The position numbers and the translations under genes were made by a program. Source: Bosea sp. F3-2 (GTDB lineage Bacteria; Pseudomonadota; Alphaproteobacteria; Rhizobiales; Beijerinckiaceae). Taken from it: a DNA stretch of 64,000 nucleotides. Below, piece by piece: positions 62,669 to 64,000 of the stretch. Position 1 is the first letter of the stretch. The number at the start of each line of letters is the position of its first letter. The notes beneath the pieces were generated by a model. That model did not search any database and was not told where the DNA came from. It saw only the letters and a list, made by a program, of their open reading frames with translations. The stretch is taken from the NCBI RefSeq assembly GCF_008253865.1, contig NZ_CP042331.1, positions 6,315,364-6,379,363 on the forward strand, in the 5' to 3' direction.

Positions 62669-63109
62669 ATGGCCGACGAGCGCGGCACGCTGCTGGCGCG
62701 GCGCTACGGCGAGACCGGACCGCTGAAGCCGGTGCCGCACGGGCGGCTCGCATTCTGGCAGGAGCGGCGGGTCAAGGAGCTGATGAGCGCCCATCTCGGC
62801 TCCGACATCTCGTTGAAGCGGCTGGCGGATGAGTGCGGGCTCTCCGTCACCCATTTCGCCCGGGCTTTTCGCCAGTCGACGCAGACTTCGCCGCATCGCT
62901 GGCTGCTGGCGCAGCGGATCGAGAGGGCGATAAGGCTGCTCTCTGCCGGACGGCAGACGCTGGCGGAGATCGCCGTCGATTGCGGCTTCGCCGACCAGAG
63001 CCACTTCACCAGGGCCTTCATCAAGGCCGTCGGTGTCGGGCCCGGACAATGGCGGCGCTTGCACGGCGAAGGGCCGATGCGCTCCGCCGTAACGCCGTCG
63101 CCGGGCTGA
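62669..63109 (+). CDS. AraC-family regulator consisting of the DNA-binding domain
   Basis: A 146-residue protein with two helix-turn-helices: ISLKRLADECGLSVTHFARA and LAEIAVDCGFADQSHFTRAF, the AraC C-terminal signature. Only about 35 residues precede this domain, so there is no ligand-binding domain. AraC proteins of this length exist, but truncation beside the tRNA is also possible; no in-frame coding signal appears between the tRNA and this ATG. The start is an ATG without a strong ribosome site. Its targets are unknown. Confidence 0.78.
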   Translation: MADERGTLLARRYGETGPLKPVPHGRLAFWQERRVKELMSAHLGSDISLKRLADECGLSVTHFARAFRQSTQTSPHRWLLAQRIERAIRLLSAGRQTLAEIAVDCGFADQSHFTRAFIKAVGVGPGQWRRLHGEGPMRSAVTPSPG

Positions 63110-63146
63110 GCGCACAGTTTATCGCTGGCCGCAATGCACGGCGGGA

Positions 63147-64000
63147 TTACCGCGCCATCAGGGACTGGCCAAGGCGCAAGGGAGCTCTCAGCATCTGCCC
63201 GGCCGCGTCGACTGCGAGCACGCGTGTCCCTGAGGCTTCGGACGAGCCGGATAGGGCATGGCTCTGGATCACCCGATCGAGCGCAGGCAGAGCCTTGATG
63301 AAGGTGCCGTGCTTGAGCGGGTCGCCGCCCTGCACTTCGGAGAGGTCGACGACGCGCAGATTGTACTTCTCGATCGCGGCGCGGGCCTGCTGGTCGTCAA
63401 TCAGGACGTTTCCGACCCTAGAGACGTCTCCGGACAGATGCTGCGACGCGGCGAGCGCCAGGTCGTGCTTGTTGACGACCACGGTGATGGGCTCGCGCAG
63501 CCGGCCGATCGAGTCGAGCTGCGTCACGAAGACATCGGCATCGATGTCGGGCGCCACCAGCATCACGCCGCGCAGCTTGCCGATGAAGGGCGAGCTGGAC
63601 CGCAGCTTCGCCTGCCGGAGCGTTTCGACCGCCAGCCAGTTGCCCATGCTGTGGGCGACGAGGTCGATATTGCGCACGCCGGGCGTCGCTGCGATCTCGT
63701 TCAGCGCGGCTTCGAGATAGTTGCGTGAGAAGGTGACGCTTTCCCGGTCGGCGAGGTAGCCGGTGAGCTCGCCGCGCGAAGGCCAGGCGAAGAGCACGTC
63801 GACATGGTTGGGCGCCCGGCCCGGTGCGGAGGCGTCGTTGATGAGCTGTGCGAACCTGAAGACGGATTCCGGATAGTTCGTATTGTAGCCGTGGACGAAG
63901 ACGAGCACGTCGCCCTTGTGATGCGCGGCGATCGCGGCCCTGAAGCCGGTCTGGTCGAGATTCTCAGCCTTGGTCACCACGAAACTCGTGGCCGGATTCC
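63147..64000 (-). CDS. DUF900-type alpha/beta hydrolase (5' end outside window)
   Basis: The frame is open to the right edge (N-P-A-T-S-F-V before the GTG at 63980), so the start is probably outside the window. The visible 280 or so residues contain GDVLVFVHGYNTNYPESVFR, PNHVDVLFAWPSRGELTGYL and the nucleophile elbow LVAHSMGNW with its Ser. These are signatures of the DUF900 family, esterase-like proteins often lipid-anchored at the envelope. The C-terminal His probably lies in PLKHGTFI. Substrate unknown. Confidence 0.82.
   Translation of the reverse strand, partial: NPATSFVVTKAENLDQTGFRAAIAAHHKGDVLVFVHGYNTNYPESVFRFAQLINDASAPGRAPNHVDVLFAWPSRGELTGYLADRESVTFSRNYLEAALNEIAATPGVRNIDLVAHSMGNWLAVETLRQAKLRSSSPFIGKLRGVMLVAPDIDADVFVTQLDSIGRLREPITVVVNKHDLALAASQHLSGDVSRVGNVLIDDQQARAAIEKYNLRVVDLSEVQGGDPLKHGTFIKALPALDRVIQSHALSGSSEASGTRVLAVDAAGQMLRAPLRLGQSLMAR

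Overview
The window is a GC-rich (outside a few islands), densely coded piece of an alphaproteobacterial chromosome, most like Hyphomicrobiales such as Bosea and its relatives. The genus is an inference. It rests on FlaF/FlbT/FliX-type flagellar regulation, a CckA kinase with CtrA-like promoter boxes, the GTTC-N7-GTTC form of the SOS box, an NDUFS4-like complex I subunit, and GTCATTCCGG/GGGATGAC palindromic intergenic repeats. No insertion sequence, prophage, plasmid functions or CRISPR array was seen.

Layout. 1-6.9 kb: accessory and envelope genes (esterase-713-like hydrolase cut by the window edge, LssY_C membrane protein, secreted dienelactone-hydrolase-like enzyme, Gly/Tyr-repeat secreted protein, XRE-cupin regulator, EamA exporter, degenerate SDR). 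7.0-9.0 kb: a two-gene operon resembling plcP-agt, the phospholipid-to-glycolipid remodelling pair of rhizobia. 9-18.5 kb: CPA2 antiporter, MoxR ATPase, an ABA4-domain membrane protein divergent from a TetR regulator with a 39-bp dyad between them, a lipoprotein, a DUF2975/XRE pair, and a sixA-ycjX-ycjF-like run.

18.6-31.1 kb is the first flagellar block: flgE, flgK and flgL forward; then flaF, flbT, two flagellins, a FlaG-like gene, an FlgN/FlbY-like gene, flgJ (rod-binding only) and flgI in reverse; then fliX. 31-41.8 kb is mixed metabolism and housekeeping: a DAD-like cupin, an SDR, icd, a YunG-like gene, an AT-richer GNAT acetyltransferase, alaS, and recA with an SOS box. 42-46 kb: an MHS-type transporter and cckA. 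46.3-52.2 kb is the second flagellar block: flgB-flgC-fliE-fliQ-fliR-flhB in reverse and a long-tailed fliO plus fliP forward. 52.2-64 kb: rnd, aspS, two small secreted proteins, a surface-glycan trio (GT2, acyltransferase 3, CatB-like acetyltransferase), a large secreted protein, a DUF192 protein, a small-protein pair, tRNA-Pro(TGG), an NDUFS4-like subunit, tRNA-Arg(TCT), a short AraC-type regulator and a DUF900-type hydrolase cut by the right edge.

How it works together. The two flagellar blocks supply the hook, junctions, filament, P ring, proximal rod and export gate. Four of their promoters carry TTAA-N7-TTAAC-like boxes, and the window also encodes CckA, the kinase at the head of the CtrA phosphorelay, so regulator and targets sit together. 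The other notable layer is a set of palindromic intergenic elements present in two or more copies, including a 94-bp element in inverted copies on either side of recA-MFS-cckA. Nothing here proves a wholly new system. The best leads are the ABA4-fusion/TetR unit, the lipid-remodelling pair, the tailed FliO, the small-protein pair beside tRNA-Pro and the repeat families.
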